Positions 24,979-34,465 are shown, counted from the stretch's first letter. The stretch: 64,000 bases of DNA from an uncultured Lachnospiraceae bacterium (GCA_910577275.1 CAJTMW010000011.1:81261-145260), one strand, 5' to 3'. Program-made: numbers and translations. The notes: generated from the sequence alone by a model not told the origin.

Positions 24979-27900
24979 TCAAAATGCTTCCTGCCGACTG
25001 TGCGCATCCCGGCTGCGGACCAGATTCCCGCACTGTACCAGTTCATATTCTCTGCCCCCACGGCATTCCACCATATTTTCCACATCGCCGTAGCAGGTAT
25101 TTCCCTGCAGCAGAATCTGCGTCACACCGTATTCTCCTTCTCTGCCGGGCAAAGCTTCCAGACGGACGGGGCTATTCCCCTCCTCCTTCGTCCCGATAAC
25201 GCTGTTTAAAATCTTTATCGTGTCCACAGGCGTAATACTGCGCACCAGACAGTCTGTTTTATTTTGGATTACCATATTTTCAAACACAATATTTTCCTGC
25301 ACCGGCATAACGGAGCCGGGATAGATACTGCGGGAATATCTGTCGTTGTCAAAATGGACAGAAAGCGCGGTTTCCCTTACCTTCTGCAGGTGAATATCTT
25401 TAAAATGCAGGTTTCTGCAGCCGCAGTTATACACCCCGTTCTCCTGTACCATAACCCAGTTAATACCGTCAAGCGTACACATTCCTTCCCTGTGCGTCGG
25501 AGGCGTCATGGACTTGTAAATTACGCCGTCCGGCTTCTGGAAAGCGCGGTACACTCTGCCGCCGTTTACCACAGTATCGGAATTTTGAATCTCCATCCCC
25601 TCGTACCAGTCCACCCAGGAGCCTGCCAGAATCCGGCAGAAATATCCCGTGGTACTCTCATCTGCAAGGTCGTAGCAGTCTTCAATCAACCCGTCCTCTA
25701 TCCATCCCATCTGAGGATTTGCCACCGCATAATCGTGGGCGTTGAGCGCAATCGGGTCGTCAAAGGTGCAAAACAGTCCGTGGCGGATGACAAACCGCTT
25801 TCCCGTTCCAAGATGGACCGCATCCTTGCGTCCTTCAATCCGCAGTCCCTCCAACACAATATCCTCAAAGGTACAGATATGCAGACCAAAGCTCAGCGCG
25901 GGCAAATCCATACATGTAAAGTCATAAACGCGCAGATGCTTTATGCGGAACAGAGAAATTTCCCCTGTAAGGCCATACACTGCGGCATGATATCTGGCCT
26001 CCACTTTGTTTGTAATCAGGCGCAGGCCCTCTATGGTGATATCACTGTCCCATTGCCCGGTAAACGCGCCTCTGTTAATAAGAAAAAAGGAACCCGCGCT
26101 GGAGGCCGCGCGCTTAAATGCCACGCCCTTTCCCAAAATCAGATGCGTGTTGCTTTTTATGTACAGGGTATCTTCTATTTCATATGTCCCCGGCCTTTCA
26201 ATTCTTATGGTGCCGCCCTTATCCAGAAGCTCCTGCAGAATCTGCCTGTTTTCCGCACCCGAATTTTTCTCTGACAGCTCTTTTTTCTCCCATGTCAAAC
26301 GGGTGGTAATTGTGTGGGAAACAGCCGCCTGCGTCTTAATTCTGAGAACGTAGGCCTTCCTTTCCTGACCGTCTGTTATGCCGTCCTCCGTTTCAAAAGA
26401 AATCTCGTCTTCCGACTTTGCAGAAAGGGTCATAATACCCGACCTTGCCGTTTTTCCCTCCTCCCTGATTTCCCATGGATAATAAGAGAGAAAAGTCACC
26501 TGCAGAGGGTGGGGCCCGGCAAAACGCCAGTCGTCCGTAAGCTCCAGAGACTGCTCCAGAAGCCGTCCTTCTCTGGTTCCCTTTATATTTTCCCCAAATA
26601 GCATACCCGTTTCCACGCCGAAGGCATATCCCTTTTCCAAAACCTTATGGTACAAAACCTTTGCCTCCGGTACGGCCATGTCCTCTATGGTCAGATTCTC
26701 CGTAATCGGATAAGCCGCCGCCGCTGCCGCCTTCATTCCCGTTTCGCTTTCAGGCTTCATGGTCAAATCCACGGGACACGCCACATTATGGTAAGACTGC
26801 TTATCCATCAAAAGGCTCTTGCTGTTGCCGTAGCTCACCGTTCCCAAATCGGGCAAAAGCGTCTCCCCCTGTGCCTGCAGCACAATCTGTCCTCTGTCCT
26901 CATGGAAATGTCCGGTATAGGGATTTCTCTCAGCGGTCACCATCAGCTTTGTACCGCCCTGCCGGTAGGTTAAAAGACCGGATTTTTCCAGGCTGATTTC
27001 TTCCTTCTCCGGCCGGTAGTAAGGATGCAGATTTATCTGTTCTCTGTAATACTGGTAAAAAAGCATATCAAAGGAGGCGCCAATCTGTTCCACATTTTCC
27101 CCTGAAAAACGGGCAATCAGATAATTGTTTCCTTCCGGGAAGTCACATACCAGCGTCATAAATACCAGAAGCAGAGTAGAAACCTCATTGCCTGCGTCAC
27201 AGTTTATGGAAATTCTTCTCCCCCGTCTGTCATTTACCGACATCAGCGCTTCCTGATACCTTCCGGCCCTCCTGAAAGCCTCGGGCACTATCTGCCGCCA
27301 GCTCTTTTTTGAATATTTTGCATACACATGCCACAAAAGAACGGAGGAGGAAAAGGAATATTCAAAATAGCCTCCTCCCTCTGCGCACTGACCCTCCCCG
27401 GTCAGGTATGTTTCAACCATGCGGGAATGCTTTCTGTAAACCGCTTCTATTTTCTCTTCAAAGCTTCCTCTGTGCATCTGCAGATACACCGCTCCCAGCA
27501 TGGCGCCCCTGCTGCCTACGATTCCCTGATTCATAAAATTACGGTATCCCGGCTCGCTGCATTTTTCCCATATTACTTTCCATGCATCTTCAATTTTGTC
27601 AGCAATCCGTTCCTTTGCCTCATCCTTCAAAATACCGCCCAGAAATCCCATGGCAAGCGTAACGGAGGATAGCATATGGTCCTCGGTAAAGCACACATGA
27701 TGAAACCCGGAGCCTTCCATATCGCAGACAGGGCCCTCGCACCACTTCATGGCCGCTGCCGCCAGAATCAGCTCTGCGGCATGGACGCTGTAAGAAGCCT
27801 CGTCCAGCACATAACCGGCAATGGCCAGATTTAAAATCGGATTTTCAAGATTTACCCTGCCCCTGTCTCTCACCCTCACAAAACGGTACATCCCGGCTCC

Positions 27901-28602
27901 CTGGGGCACATATTCCCGCATAACCTCCCTGCGGTCTATTTTCATGGCCTCCTCTGCATTGGCGCGGAAAAACCGCTGCAGTTTTTCGTCTGAAGCCACA
28001 ATTTCCTTCAGTCTCTCCCCTTCTTCCCCGTCAAGCACCATACTTTTTTCCAGTTTTCCCGCACGTCCCTTTTGAATCTGCGCGTCCCACTCGTCCTTCC
28101 ACTTTGGCGCCGCTTCCTCCAAAGCATCCTCTTTGCCGGAGCAGGACAGACCAAGCCAGCTTAAAATGATGACATTCTTTTCGGAAGGAGATGTCAGCTC
28201 CAGGTAAATGTCAGTCAAAATCCCGCCGCTTTCGCCCGGCAGCATAAAGCTCCCCTTTAATTCCACAGGATTCTCGTTTCCTTTTGCATTCTCCACCAGC
28301 ACACGGCTTTTCCCGTCCACCACGCCCGTCACCTTCATTGATGCCTCTGGGGGAAACGACAAAAATGCCAGAAAGCTGTCATATTCCAAAAGCGCCGCTT
28401 CTCCTGACCAGCGCACCGTAAAGCTGCTGCCTCCCCTGAAAGTCAGGGAATCCCACAGGCGCACGATTTCCCCTTCATCTATGGAAACCTGTTCATCCTT
28501 GCTGATGTATTTGTCAAAAGCAGGATAGAAAATGCCTTCCGCCTCATTTAATCTATAAATTTTGTCCATTGTCCTAATCCTCTGCTCCGAAGCGTTTTTC
28601 AC
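24979..28602 (-). CDS. Heparinase II/III-like lyase fused to a right-handed beta-helix domain
   Basis: A 1207-residue bimodular protein with no signal peptide. Residues about 40-150 look like a beta-sandwich. Residues 200-530 are an (alpha/alpha) toroid, followed by the heparinase II/III beta-sheet core: GHFHEDRGQIVL at about 564-575, LLPDLGTVSYGN, and KQSYHNVACPVD. Residues about 790-1190 form a parallel beta-helix of the GH28/pectate-lyase superfamily, starting GTIRIERPGTYEIEDTLYIK and including GRKDAVHLGTGKRFVIRHG and TFDDPIALNAHDY with paired Asp as in GH28. Lyase activity on a uronic-acid glycan plus glycan hydrolysis is inferred. The GTG start at 28602 overlaps the upstream stop (GTGA); ATG at 28569 is an alternative. 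Confidence 0.85.
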   Translation of the reverse strand: MKNASEQRIRTMDKIYRLNEAEGIFYPAFDKYISKDEQVSIDEGEIVRLWDSLTFRGGSSFTVRWSGEAALLEYDSFLAFLSFPPEASMKVTGVVDGKSRVLVENAKGNENPVELKGSFMLPGESGGILTDIYLELTSPSEKNVIILSWLGLSCSGKEDALEEAAPKWKDEWDAQIQKGRAGKLEKSMVLDGEEGERLKEIVASDEKLQRFFRANAEEAMKIDRREVMREYVPQGAGMYRFVRVRDRGRVNLENPILNLAIAGYVLDEASYSVHAAELILAAAAMKWCEGPVCDMEGSGFHHVCFTEDHMLSSVTLAMGFLGGILKDEAKERIADKIEDAWKVIWEKCSEPGYRNFMNQGIVGSRGAMLGAVYLQMHRGSFEEKIEAVYRKHSRMVETYLTGEGQCAEGGGYFEYSFSSSVLLWHVYAKYSKKSWRQIVPEAFRRAGRYQEALMSVNDRRGRRISINCDAGNEVSTLLLVFMTLVCDFPEGNNYLIARFSGENVEQIGASFDMLFYQYYREQINLHPYYRPEKEEISLEKSGLLTYRQGGTKLMVTAERNPYTGHFHEDRGQIVLQAQGETLLPDLGTVSYGNSKSLLMDKQSYHNVACPVDLTMKPESETGMKAAAAAAYPITENLTIEDMAVPEAKVLYHKVLEKGYAFGVETGMLFGENIKGTREGRLLEQSLELTDDWRFAGPHPLQVTFLSYYPWEIREEGKTARSGIMTLSAKSEDEISFETEDGITDGQERKAYVLRIKTQAAVSHTITTRLTWEKKELSEKNSGAENRQILQELLDKGGTIRIERPGTYEIEDTLYIKSNTHLILGKGVAFKRAASSAGSFFLINRGAFTGQWDSDITIEGLRLITNKVEARYHAAVYGLTGEISLFRIKHLRVYDFTCMDLPALSFGLHICTFEDIVLEGLRIEGRKDAVHLGTGKRFVIRHGLFCTFDDPIALNAHDYAVANPQMGWIEDGLIEDCYDLADESTTGYFCRILAGSWVDWYEGMEIQNSDTVVNGGRVYRAFQKPDGVIYKSMTPPTHREGMCTLDGINWVMVQENGVYNCGCRNLHFKDIHLQKVRETALSVHFDNDRYSRSIYPGSVMPVQENIVFENMVIQNKTDCLVRSITPVDTIKILNSVIGTKEEGNSPVRLEALPGREGEYGVTQILLQGNTCYGDVENMVECRGGREYELVQCGNLVRSRDAHSRQEAF

Positions 28603-30326
28603 GCCGGACTCCCTTCCACATACACTGTTATACGGGTTTCTCCCCTGGATATTTCATATCTTATGAGCGGCAGTACCGTCCGGGGGTAAAGGAGATTTAC
28701 ATTTGCTTCACAGAAGCTGATTTCTCCGACGCCTTCCCCTTCCCGAAGGATAATGCTGCTGCTTCCCATGGTGCCTGTGACCGTACTGCCCGCGGTGCCG
28801 CCGTCCGCTGTACCGCTTTCTTTGCTCTTTATCTCGGAGGGCTCGTGATAGGGCAGGGCAAAACCGCCCTCCACAGCCGTGCATGCAAAATCCGCGTGTA
28901 TCACATGCGTTCTCAAATGGCCGTTTCCGCAGGGTTTCAATGTGGTCTCCACCCAAATCCCCTCCATAGGCCTCCACTTTGAGTAAAGCCCGCCTTCTTT
29001 ATCCAGCGTTACCGCATCGCATCTCCTTCGCACAAAATAGTAACCGTCCCGGCAAAAGGCCAGCATATTATCGGGCGCTGCCTGTGCCAGATTGTAATAA
29101 GAGCGCGGAACCTGAAATCCGAAGTAGCTTGAATAAGCAAATTTTTCATACTTTTCCGCCACATGCACCGGCTCCCATTCCGCATACTGCCCCGACGTGA
29201 GAGCCGTCACATAGCCCCGGCTTCTCTGCATAATCATCCAGGGATGGGGAAGCGCTTTTACAGAATCAAGCTTTGGCAGTTCTTTTTCCTTACTGCACCA
29301 GAAAGGATGAGTCTCCGGAAGCGCCAGCACCAGAAAGCTTTTCCATGCCCAATAAGGCGAATCCGGCGCATTATAGCCTTCGCAATATGCCAGATTGGGA
29401 TATGCATAGCCGATAGTCAGTTTATTTTCACTGTCAAGGACAGGCCGGGAAAACCAATACCGGAAATGCCTGTTTACGATTCCCTTGATAACGCCCCAGT
29501 CAAAGGCCTCCACATCCGCAAACGCAAGCCCGCACCAGAAGCTGACCTGCGCAAAGCGGTAGGTCAGGGAACGGCCGTAGGGAAGCGCCTCCCCCCGCTC
29601 GCCAAACCAGTAAATAAAATCCTGTGCATAAAGGCGCGCCCTCTCCCTGTATTTTTCCGAGCGTTCTGCGTCCTCCTCTCCCATGAGCTTCGCATATATC
29701 AGCGAATAAAAGTGCATTGCAAAGCCGATATAATAGTCCCTCTGCCTGGTATCCCCGTCGCTATACCAGCCGTCTCCCAGATAAAAATCATCTATCCTGT
29801 TTAAATCCTTATCAAGCTGTTCTTTGTCGTATTCCGCCCCCACGCGACGCAGCGCGCAGTTTACCAGTACTCTGAAAAAAAGCCAGTTATTATCAGAAAT
29901 CCTGTGCGTATTTATCTGTCCAATCCATTTGCGGAAATTCTCCCTTTCTTCCGGCAGCAAGGGCTCCCAAACCTTCTCCGGCGTCATCCACACCCCAAAG
30001 GCAAGAGCCGCCATCTCCACATAGGCCTGTTCCCCGTCCGTGTAGTCTCCCCAATACTCTTTATCCGCCGGATTCGTACCGTGACGAATCCCTTCGGGAA
30101 TATAATCATCCAGACAGCTCCTTCCTCCTCCATACCATAGCGGCACCAGCCCCCAGAGTACTCTGGAAAAGCCCTCCAGCTGGGCAGTCCTCTCTCCGTA
30201 GTGAGTTCCCGTATGCCCAATCATCAGAAGGGCTTTTCCCGGAGAATAATATTTTTTCAAAGGCAGACACATCTCTTCCAGCGCCTCCTGATAGTCTTTT
30301 TTCGTTTCAAACCTTATGTTCCTCAT
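28599..30326 (-). CDS. GH154 (DUF2264) hydrolase, possible beta-glucuronidase
   Basis: A 575-residue DUF2264-family protein, the family behind GH154, whose characterised members act on beta-glucuronides. Features are YSPGKALLMIGHTGTHYGERTAQLEGFSR split by a variable site, LVPLWYGGG, RISDNNWLFFRVLVN, and GDGWYSDGDTRQRDYYIGFAMHFY. No signal peptide is present, so it is cytosolic. A Gly/Thr-rich insert lies near residue 510. It is first in the operon, with AGGGAGG before the ATG at 30326. The pairing with a heparinase-like lyase and GH88 points to a glucuronic-acid-rich glycan. Confidence 0.85.
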   Translation of the reverse strand: MRNIRFETKKDYQEALEEMCLPLKKYYSPGKALLMIGHTGTHYGERTAQLEGFSRVLWGLVPLWYGGGRSCLDDYIPEGIRHGTNPADKEYWGDYTDGEQAYVEMAALAFGVWMTPEKVWEPLLPEERENFRKWIGQINTHRISDNNWLFFRVLVNCALRRVGAEYDKEQLDKDLNRIDDFYLGDGWYSDGDTRQRDYYIGFAMHFYSLIYAKLMGEEDAERSEKYRERARLYAQDFIYWFGERGEALPYGRSLTYRFAQVSFWCGLAFADVEAFDWGVIKGIVNRHFRYWFSRPVLDSENKLTIGYAYPNLAYCEGYNAPDSPYWAWKSFLVLALPETHPFWCSKEKELPKLDSVKALPHPWMIMQRSRGYVTALTSGQYAEWEPVHVAEKYEKFAYSSYFGFQVPRSYYNLAQAAPDNMLAFCRDGYYFVRRRCDAVTLDKEGGLYSKWRPMEGIWVETTLKPCGNGHLRTHVIHADFACTAVEGGFALPYHEPSEIKSKESGTADGGTAGSTVTGTMGSSSIILREGEGVGEISFCEANVNLLYPRTVLPLIRYEISRGETRITVYVEGSPA

Positions 30327-30388
30327 AGAAATCCTCCCTGTCAAAATAGTTAACCGCTGTCAGGGCAGACTGCGCCACCCTTTATTTC

Positions 30389-30452
30389 ATTATAAATTTC
30401 CGGGCAAAGAATGAAATATCACAAACCTCTAAAAAGGTGCTACTATTTTGAC
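30389..30452 (-). promoter_or_regulatory. Activator site C and promoter of the GH154 operon
   Basis: The 38-bp element (30415-30452) reads GTCAAAATAGTAGCACC at its distal end and GAGGTTTGTGATATT at its proximal end. TATAAT lies at 30394-30389, 20 bp from the element and again without a good -35. It sits in the divergent gap shared with the AraC gene at 30573. The spacing matches sites A and B within 1 bp. Confidence 0.7.
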
Positions 30453-30572
30453 ATTTTTATTGAAACAGCGCACGATTGACCGCCATTTTTCACCGTGCTA
30501 CAATAATGAAAAAGATACCTTTGCAAAATGTACATCCGGCAAAAAATTTTTCAGATAAAAAGGATTCAAAAA

Positions 30573-31478
30573 ATGAGCAACGAAAACCCCAAAACCCTCT
30601 ACACGGATATGGACATCCGCTTTTCCATGGACGGCGCCTCCATCCGCGCGCTGAATATCGTTCTTGAATACTTTGACCACGCCCTCCCCTCCCACAGCCA
30701 CGGGAACGGCTGCTATGAAATCCATTATATCCCCCGGGGCTTCGGAAAACTGAAGGTGGGCGGAAATTACAGGGAGTTTGCAAAGGAGGAAACGTCTGAA
30801 CCAATCTATGACATCTCGCCGAACACCCTTTTCGTGACCGGCCCCCATGTGGAGCATTTTCAGGCGCCCGTGCCTCCCGACTCCATGGAAGAATACTGCG
30901 TGTATCTGAAAATCAGCAATTCCTCCCGGAAAAAGACGCCTTCGCCTGTGCTTGACGCTTTCACCTCCATTCCCTTCTGGATTGGAAAAGACACTCAGGG
31001 CGTCCATTCCCTGATGCGGCAGCTCTTTGACGAGCTTGCCCACCGCTATACCGGCTATCAGAATCAGGTGGAGCTGCTTTTATCCCAGCTTCTCATTTAT
31101 ACTGTCCGTAATTACGAACAGTGCCGGCCCTCCCGGACGGCATTTTCCAAAAATAATCTTACCGATTCAAAATCAAAAATCATAGAAGAATATTTTCTTT
31201 ACGAATACCAGAATTTATCACTCGACGCTCTGGCGGACCGGTTAAAGCTCAGCTCCCGGCAGACCCAGAGACTCCTTATGGAATACTACGGCAAAACCTT
31301 CCATCAAAAAAAAGCGGAGGCCAAAATGTCAGCCGCCGCCGTTTTCCTTTCCGATAAAGGAAGAAGCATCACCTCTATCGCCGAGGATTTGGGATATTCC
31401 TCCGCAGAGCATTTTTCATCGGCTTTTCGGAAGTACTATCAGATAAGTCCCCGGGAATACCGAAAGCAGGCCCTGTGA
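30573..31478 (+). CDS. AraC-family regulator of the uronic-acid glycan locus
   Basis: A 301-residue AraC-type regulator: cupin-like N-terminus (HALPSHSHGNGCYEIHYIPRG), then a C-terminal double helix-turn-helix with LSLDALADRLKLSSRQTQRLL and ITSIAEDLGYSSAEHFSSAF, ending SPREYRKQAL. It is divergent from the GH154 gene, with operator C between them, so it is a second candidate (besides YesN) for the shared 38-bp sites. The start at 30573 follows AAAAGGA; an upstream ATG lacks a ribosome site. Confidence 0.88.
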   Translation: MSNENPKTLYTDMDIRFSMDGASIRALNIVLEYFDHALPSHSHGNGCYEIHYIPRGFGKLKVGGNYREFAKEETSEPIYDISPNTLFVTGPHVEHFQAPVPPDSMEEYCVYLKISNSSRKKTPSPVLDAFTSIPFWIGKDTQGVHSLMRQLFDELAHRYTGYQNQVELLLSQLLIYTVRNYEQCRPSRTAFSKNNLTDSKSKIIEEYFLYEYQNLSLDALADRLKLSSRQTQRLLMEYYGKTFHQKKAEAKMSAAAVFLSDKGRSITSIAEDLGYSSAEHFSSAFRKYYQISPREYRKQAL

Positions 31479-31489
31479 GCCTGCTTTCG
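31461..31489 (+). terminator. Terminator at the end of the AraC gene
   Basis: CGAAAGCAGG (31461-31470) pairs with CCTGCTTTCG (31480-31489). The stem includes the last codons and stop of the AraC gene. Downstream 31490-31611, AT-rich with no gene, separates it from the convergent isomerase gene. Confidence 0.7.
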
Positions 31490-31611
31490 TTCCCTGAAAA
31501 CCAAAATCTTTTCAGATATTTATGCCGATGTATCCTTTTCACATCACATGTATATTACCAATGCATATTTTTTAAATCGATATATTTTGCAGATTTGGTA
31601 CGATACCTGAA

Positions 31612-33030
31612 TCATCTTGTAACGATATCAACCGGTACGTTGAAAATCTTTGCCACCTTCAAAATCGTGTCGATGTGTCTGCCGGTTGCCGCCGCAAAGT
31701 GGTGAGTGGGCCCGCATTCGCTCCAGCGGTTCACGAACTCCCTCGCTCCGCAGGTAAAGCGCGTTCTCATGTTGGTATCGCCGAAGGAAAGAATCTTACC
31801 TTCCTCGTTTACGCCCTCCGCAACAATAAACTTGAAGTGTCCGTCCCCGTCCTGAGTAATCGCAAGATAGGTCACAGGGCCCGTGTAGGGATAGAACTGC
31901 GTCAGGTAGCCGCCGCCTGTCTTTCCGTGGAACACCTTCACAATCTTCATGGTAGGCTTCTTATCGGAAATATCCGCATCGCCGGAGCCGCTGTGTCCGA
32001 TGATGGCGATATCGTCGTTAAAGTCAATGGAGTACATTTCGGCAAGCTGCCCGGTTCCTGAGATGGTCTTCAAAATACTCATTGCCATGGCAACCTTCAT
32101 ATCGCCCTCAACCGCGCAGGCAGTTCCCTGCTTAATCAACATGGAAAACGCAGGAATCAGCATACTGTCCAAAACGCCGGCCTTGCCCTGCGCAAATCCG
32201 TCATAGTGGGAAGCAATCAGGCCAAGCTTCTCATCCTTCACCCACTGTTCAAAGGCAACCACATATTTTGCCATTTCCCATACTTCCTCAATGCTTCCGC
32301 CGCCCTCGATATCAAAGGTGTCGAGAATATCCTGCGCCTTTGCGCGGATTGCCTCCTCGTCGGTAACATCATCGGCAATCGCCCACATTTTTTCCCAGTC
32401 AAACTGCTTGGTGTAAAGGTGCATTCTTCTGTAAAGATTGGACTCGTCAATGTAAAGGTCCATCATGCCGGGATAAGGTCTTCCCACCTGAGCGATATTG
32501 GTGTCGCGGAATCTTCTTCTGACCTGAGCCGCGCGGCACCATTGTTCAATCTGCTCCTGGACGCCGGGGTCTCCGCCCTCTACGACACCGGTAATCACCG
32601 CATGACGCTTACCGTATCTCTCAAGGTCCGCCACCATCTCTCCAACAGCGCCGCAGGCATAACCTTCGCCAAGCCATGAGGCAATGTCTGTGTGGTCATA
32701 GTCGAGGGCTTTCAGCTTCTGAACATTGACAAGCACCACGGGAACGTCCAAATCCTTTACTGCGGGAAGCATATTGTAGGATGTTGCGTAGGTAAGGAGC
32801 TGCATAAATACCAGGTCAACGTCCGCCGCACGGAACAAATCTCCGGCCGCCTGCGACTGCTCCTTCGTGGTTACCATTCCGCCGTCGATGATTTCCACGG
32901 TGTCGGGAATCGTCTTTTTAAATGCCTCGTACTGCGCCTCAAATTCGGGCACCAGCGACGGGAACTGCGGCAGATATGCGCCCAATGCGATGGAAAAAAC
33001 GCCTAATTTTGCTTTTGTGTTAACTAACAT
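31612..33030 (-). CDS. L-fucose/L-arabinose isomerase-family protein
   Basis: A 472-residue cytosolic protein with the AraA/FucI-type fold (COG2407-like): N-terminal KLGVFSIALGAYLPQFP, GGMVTTKEQSQAAGDLF, VDLVFMQLLTYATSYNMLP, then WLGEGYACGAVGEMV, EGGGSIEEVW, and near the C-terminus RFTCGAREFVNRWSECGPTHHFAAATGRH with His residues of an AraA-like site. It is not the classical RhaA or the 600-residue FucI present elsewhere in this window. It likely isomerises an aldose to a ketose that the kinase upstream phosphorylates; the sugar is unknown. An AGGAGG site is present, though about 12 bp from the ATG. Confidence 0.82.
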   Translation of the reverse strand: MLVNTKAKLGVFSIALGAYLPQFPSLVPEFEAQYEAFKKTIPDTVEIIDGGMVTTKEQSQAAGDLFRAADVDLVFMQLLTYATSYNMLPAVKDLDVPVVLVNVQKLKALDYDHTDIASWLGEGYACGAVGEMVADLERYGKRHAVITGVVEGGDPGVQEQIEQWCRAAQVRRRFRDTNIAQVGRPYPGMMDLYIDESNLYRRMHLYTKQFDWEKMWAIADDVTDEEAIRAKAQDILDTFDIEGGGSIEEVWEMAKYVVAFEQWVKDEKLGLIASHYDGFAQGKAGVLDSMLIPAFSMLIKQGTACAVEGDMKVAMAMSILKTISGTGQLAEMYSIDFNDDIAIIGHSGSGDADISDKKPTMKIVKVFHGKTGGGYLTQFYPYTGPVTYLAITQDGDGHFKFIVAEGVNEEGKILSFGDTNMRTRFTCGAREFVNRWSECGPTHHFAAATGRHIDTILKVAKIFNVPVDIVTR

Positions 33031-33058
33031 GCTTTTCTATCCTCCTGCTTTTATAATT

Positions 33059-34465
33059 TTATTGTTCCGGTTTGTAAACCTGTATTTCAAACGAATCGTA
33101 AATGCAGCTTCTTGCGTCGCGGAGATTCTCAAGCTCTCCTCCGGCAATCATCTGCGCCGCAATGTTTCCGATTGCGGTTGCCTCCGTAGGCCCGGCGTAA
33201 ACGCATCTGCCTGTGGCATTTGCCGTGAGGCGGTTCAAATAGTCCGCATTTGCGCCGCCGCCCACAATATGGATGCTGTCGTAGGAAAGACCTGTCATTT
33301 TTTCAATTTCCTTCACCGCGGCTCCGTAACATTTTGCCAGACTGTTATAAATAACCGCCGCCACTTCCGCAATCCCTTCAGGAACCTGCTGACCGGACTC
33401 CGCGCACGCCGCCTGAACCTCTTTGGTCATATTGGCCGGCGCAAGGAAACGGTCGTCGTTACAGTCCACAATCGACGCAATATTACTCTCAGATGCCATC
33501 TCGCAGATTTCCCCGAAGCCCAGCCCGCCGCCGATTTCCTTTTTGACGGACTGTATCATCCAAAGTCCCATAATGTTTTTCAGATAGCGGAAACGGTAAT
33601 CATACCCGCCTTCATTGGTCAGATTACATGCCTTACTCTCCTTTGAGCAGTTTGCCGCCATCAGCTCCGTCCCCATAAGGGACCAGGTTCCCGAGCTGAT
33701 ATAAAGCATTGCCTCCTCATTGCTCGGCACCGCCATAACCGCCGAGCCTGTGTCGTGTGTTGCCGGAAGAACCACCTTACAGTCGTAACCGATTTCCTCC
33801 TGCATTTCTTTTGTCAGGCTTCCCAGCTCGCTTCCCGGCATATGGATTTCCATGAAGATGTCCTTCGGATATCCCAGCTTCTCAATCAAATCAAAATCCC
33901 AGTCCTTTGTTTCCGGGCTTACAAGCTGCATTGTCGTCGCATTGGTGTACTCGGTGACAGCCGCTCCCGTAAGCAGATAGTTGAAATAATCAGGAATAAG
34001 CAAAAGCTTTTTCGCCGCGTGGAGACGCTCCGGCTCCCTTTCCTTCACCGCCATAAGCTGATAAATTGTATTGAAAATCTGCTTCTGGATTCCTGTTCTG
34101 GCATACAAATCATCCTCGCTTATGATTTCATACACCTTCTCGTCCATGCCTCTCGTGCGGCTGTCACGGTATGCCGTTGCCTTCCCCATGCGTTCTCCCT
34201 TTTCATCAAGAAGAACAAAGTCAACGGCCCAGGTGTCAATCCCGACACTCGACGGAATTTTACCAAGCTCTTTGCATTTCTTCATACCGTTTTTGATTTC
34301 CTCAAAAAGCCTGTCCACTTCCCACACCAGCTCGCCGTTATTGTCCACCATTCCGTTGGGAAAACGATAGACTTCCTCAAGCACCATCTTTCCGTCTTCC
34401 TTATGCGCAAGAATATGGCGCCCGCTGGAGGCCCCGATGTCAATCGCCAGATAATACTTACCCAT
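33059..34465 (-). CDS. FGGY sugar kinase, rhamnulokinase family, second copy
   Basis: A 468-residue kinase highly similar across its length to the one at 2876-4273: DIGASSGRH, SVGIDTWAVDFVLLD, SEDDLYARTGIQK, SGTWSLMG, IHIVGGGANADYL. The RhaB family phosphorylates L-rhamnulose at O-1. The partner isomerase 28 bp downstream is not RhaA, so rhamnulose is not certain. AAAGGAGAAGG precedes the ATG. It lies downstream of a hairpin with a half operator (34565-34582). Confidence 0.9.
   Translation of the reverse strand: MGKYYLAIDIGASSGRHILAHKEDGKMVLEEVYRFPNGMVDNNGELVWEVDRLFEEIKNGMKKCKELGKIPSSVGIDTWAVDFVLLDEKGERMGKATAYRDSRTRGMDEKVYEIISEDDLYARTGIQKQIFNTIYQLMAVKEREPERLHAAKKLLLIPDYFNYLLTGAAVTEYTNATTMQLVSPETKDWDFDLIEKLGYPKDIFMEIHMPGSELGSLTKEMQEEIGYDCKVVLPATHDTGSAVMAVPSNEEAMLYISSGTWSLMGTELMAANCSKESKACNLTNEGGYDYRFRYLKNIMGLWMIQSVKKEIGGGLGFGEICEMASESNIASIVDCNDDRFLAPANMTKEVQAACAESGQQVPEGIAEVAAVIYNSLAKCYGAAVKEIEKMTGLSYDSIHIVGGGANADYLNRLTANATGRCVYAGPTEATAIGNIAAQMIAGGELENLRDARSCIYDSFEIQVYKPEQ

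Noticed and set aside
23946..25199. Long plus-strand frames opposite the GH88 and lyase genes
   Set aside because: They mirror strongly matching minus-strand genes, have no family motifs and no ribosome sites; they arise from codon bias.
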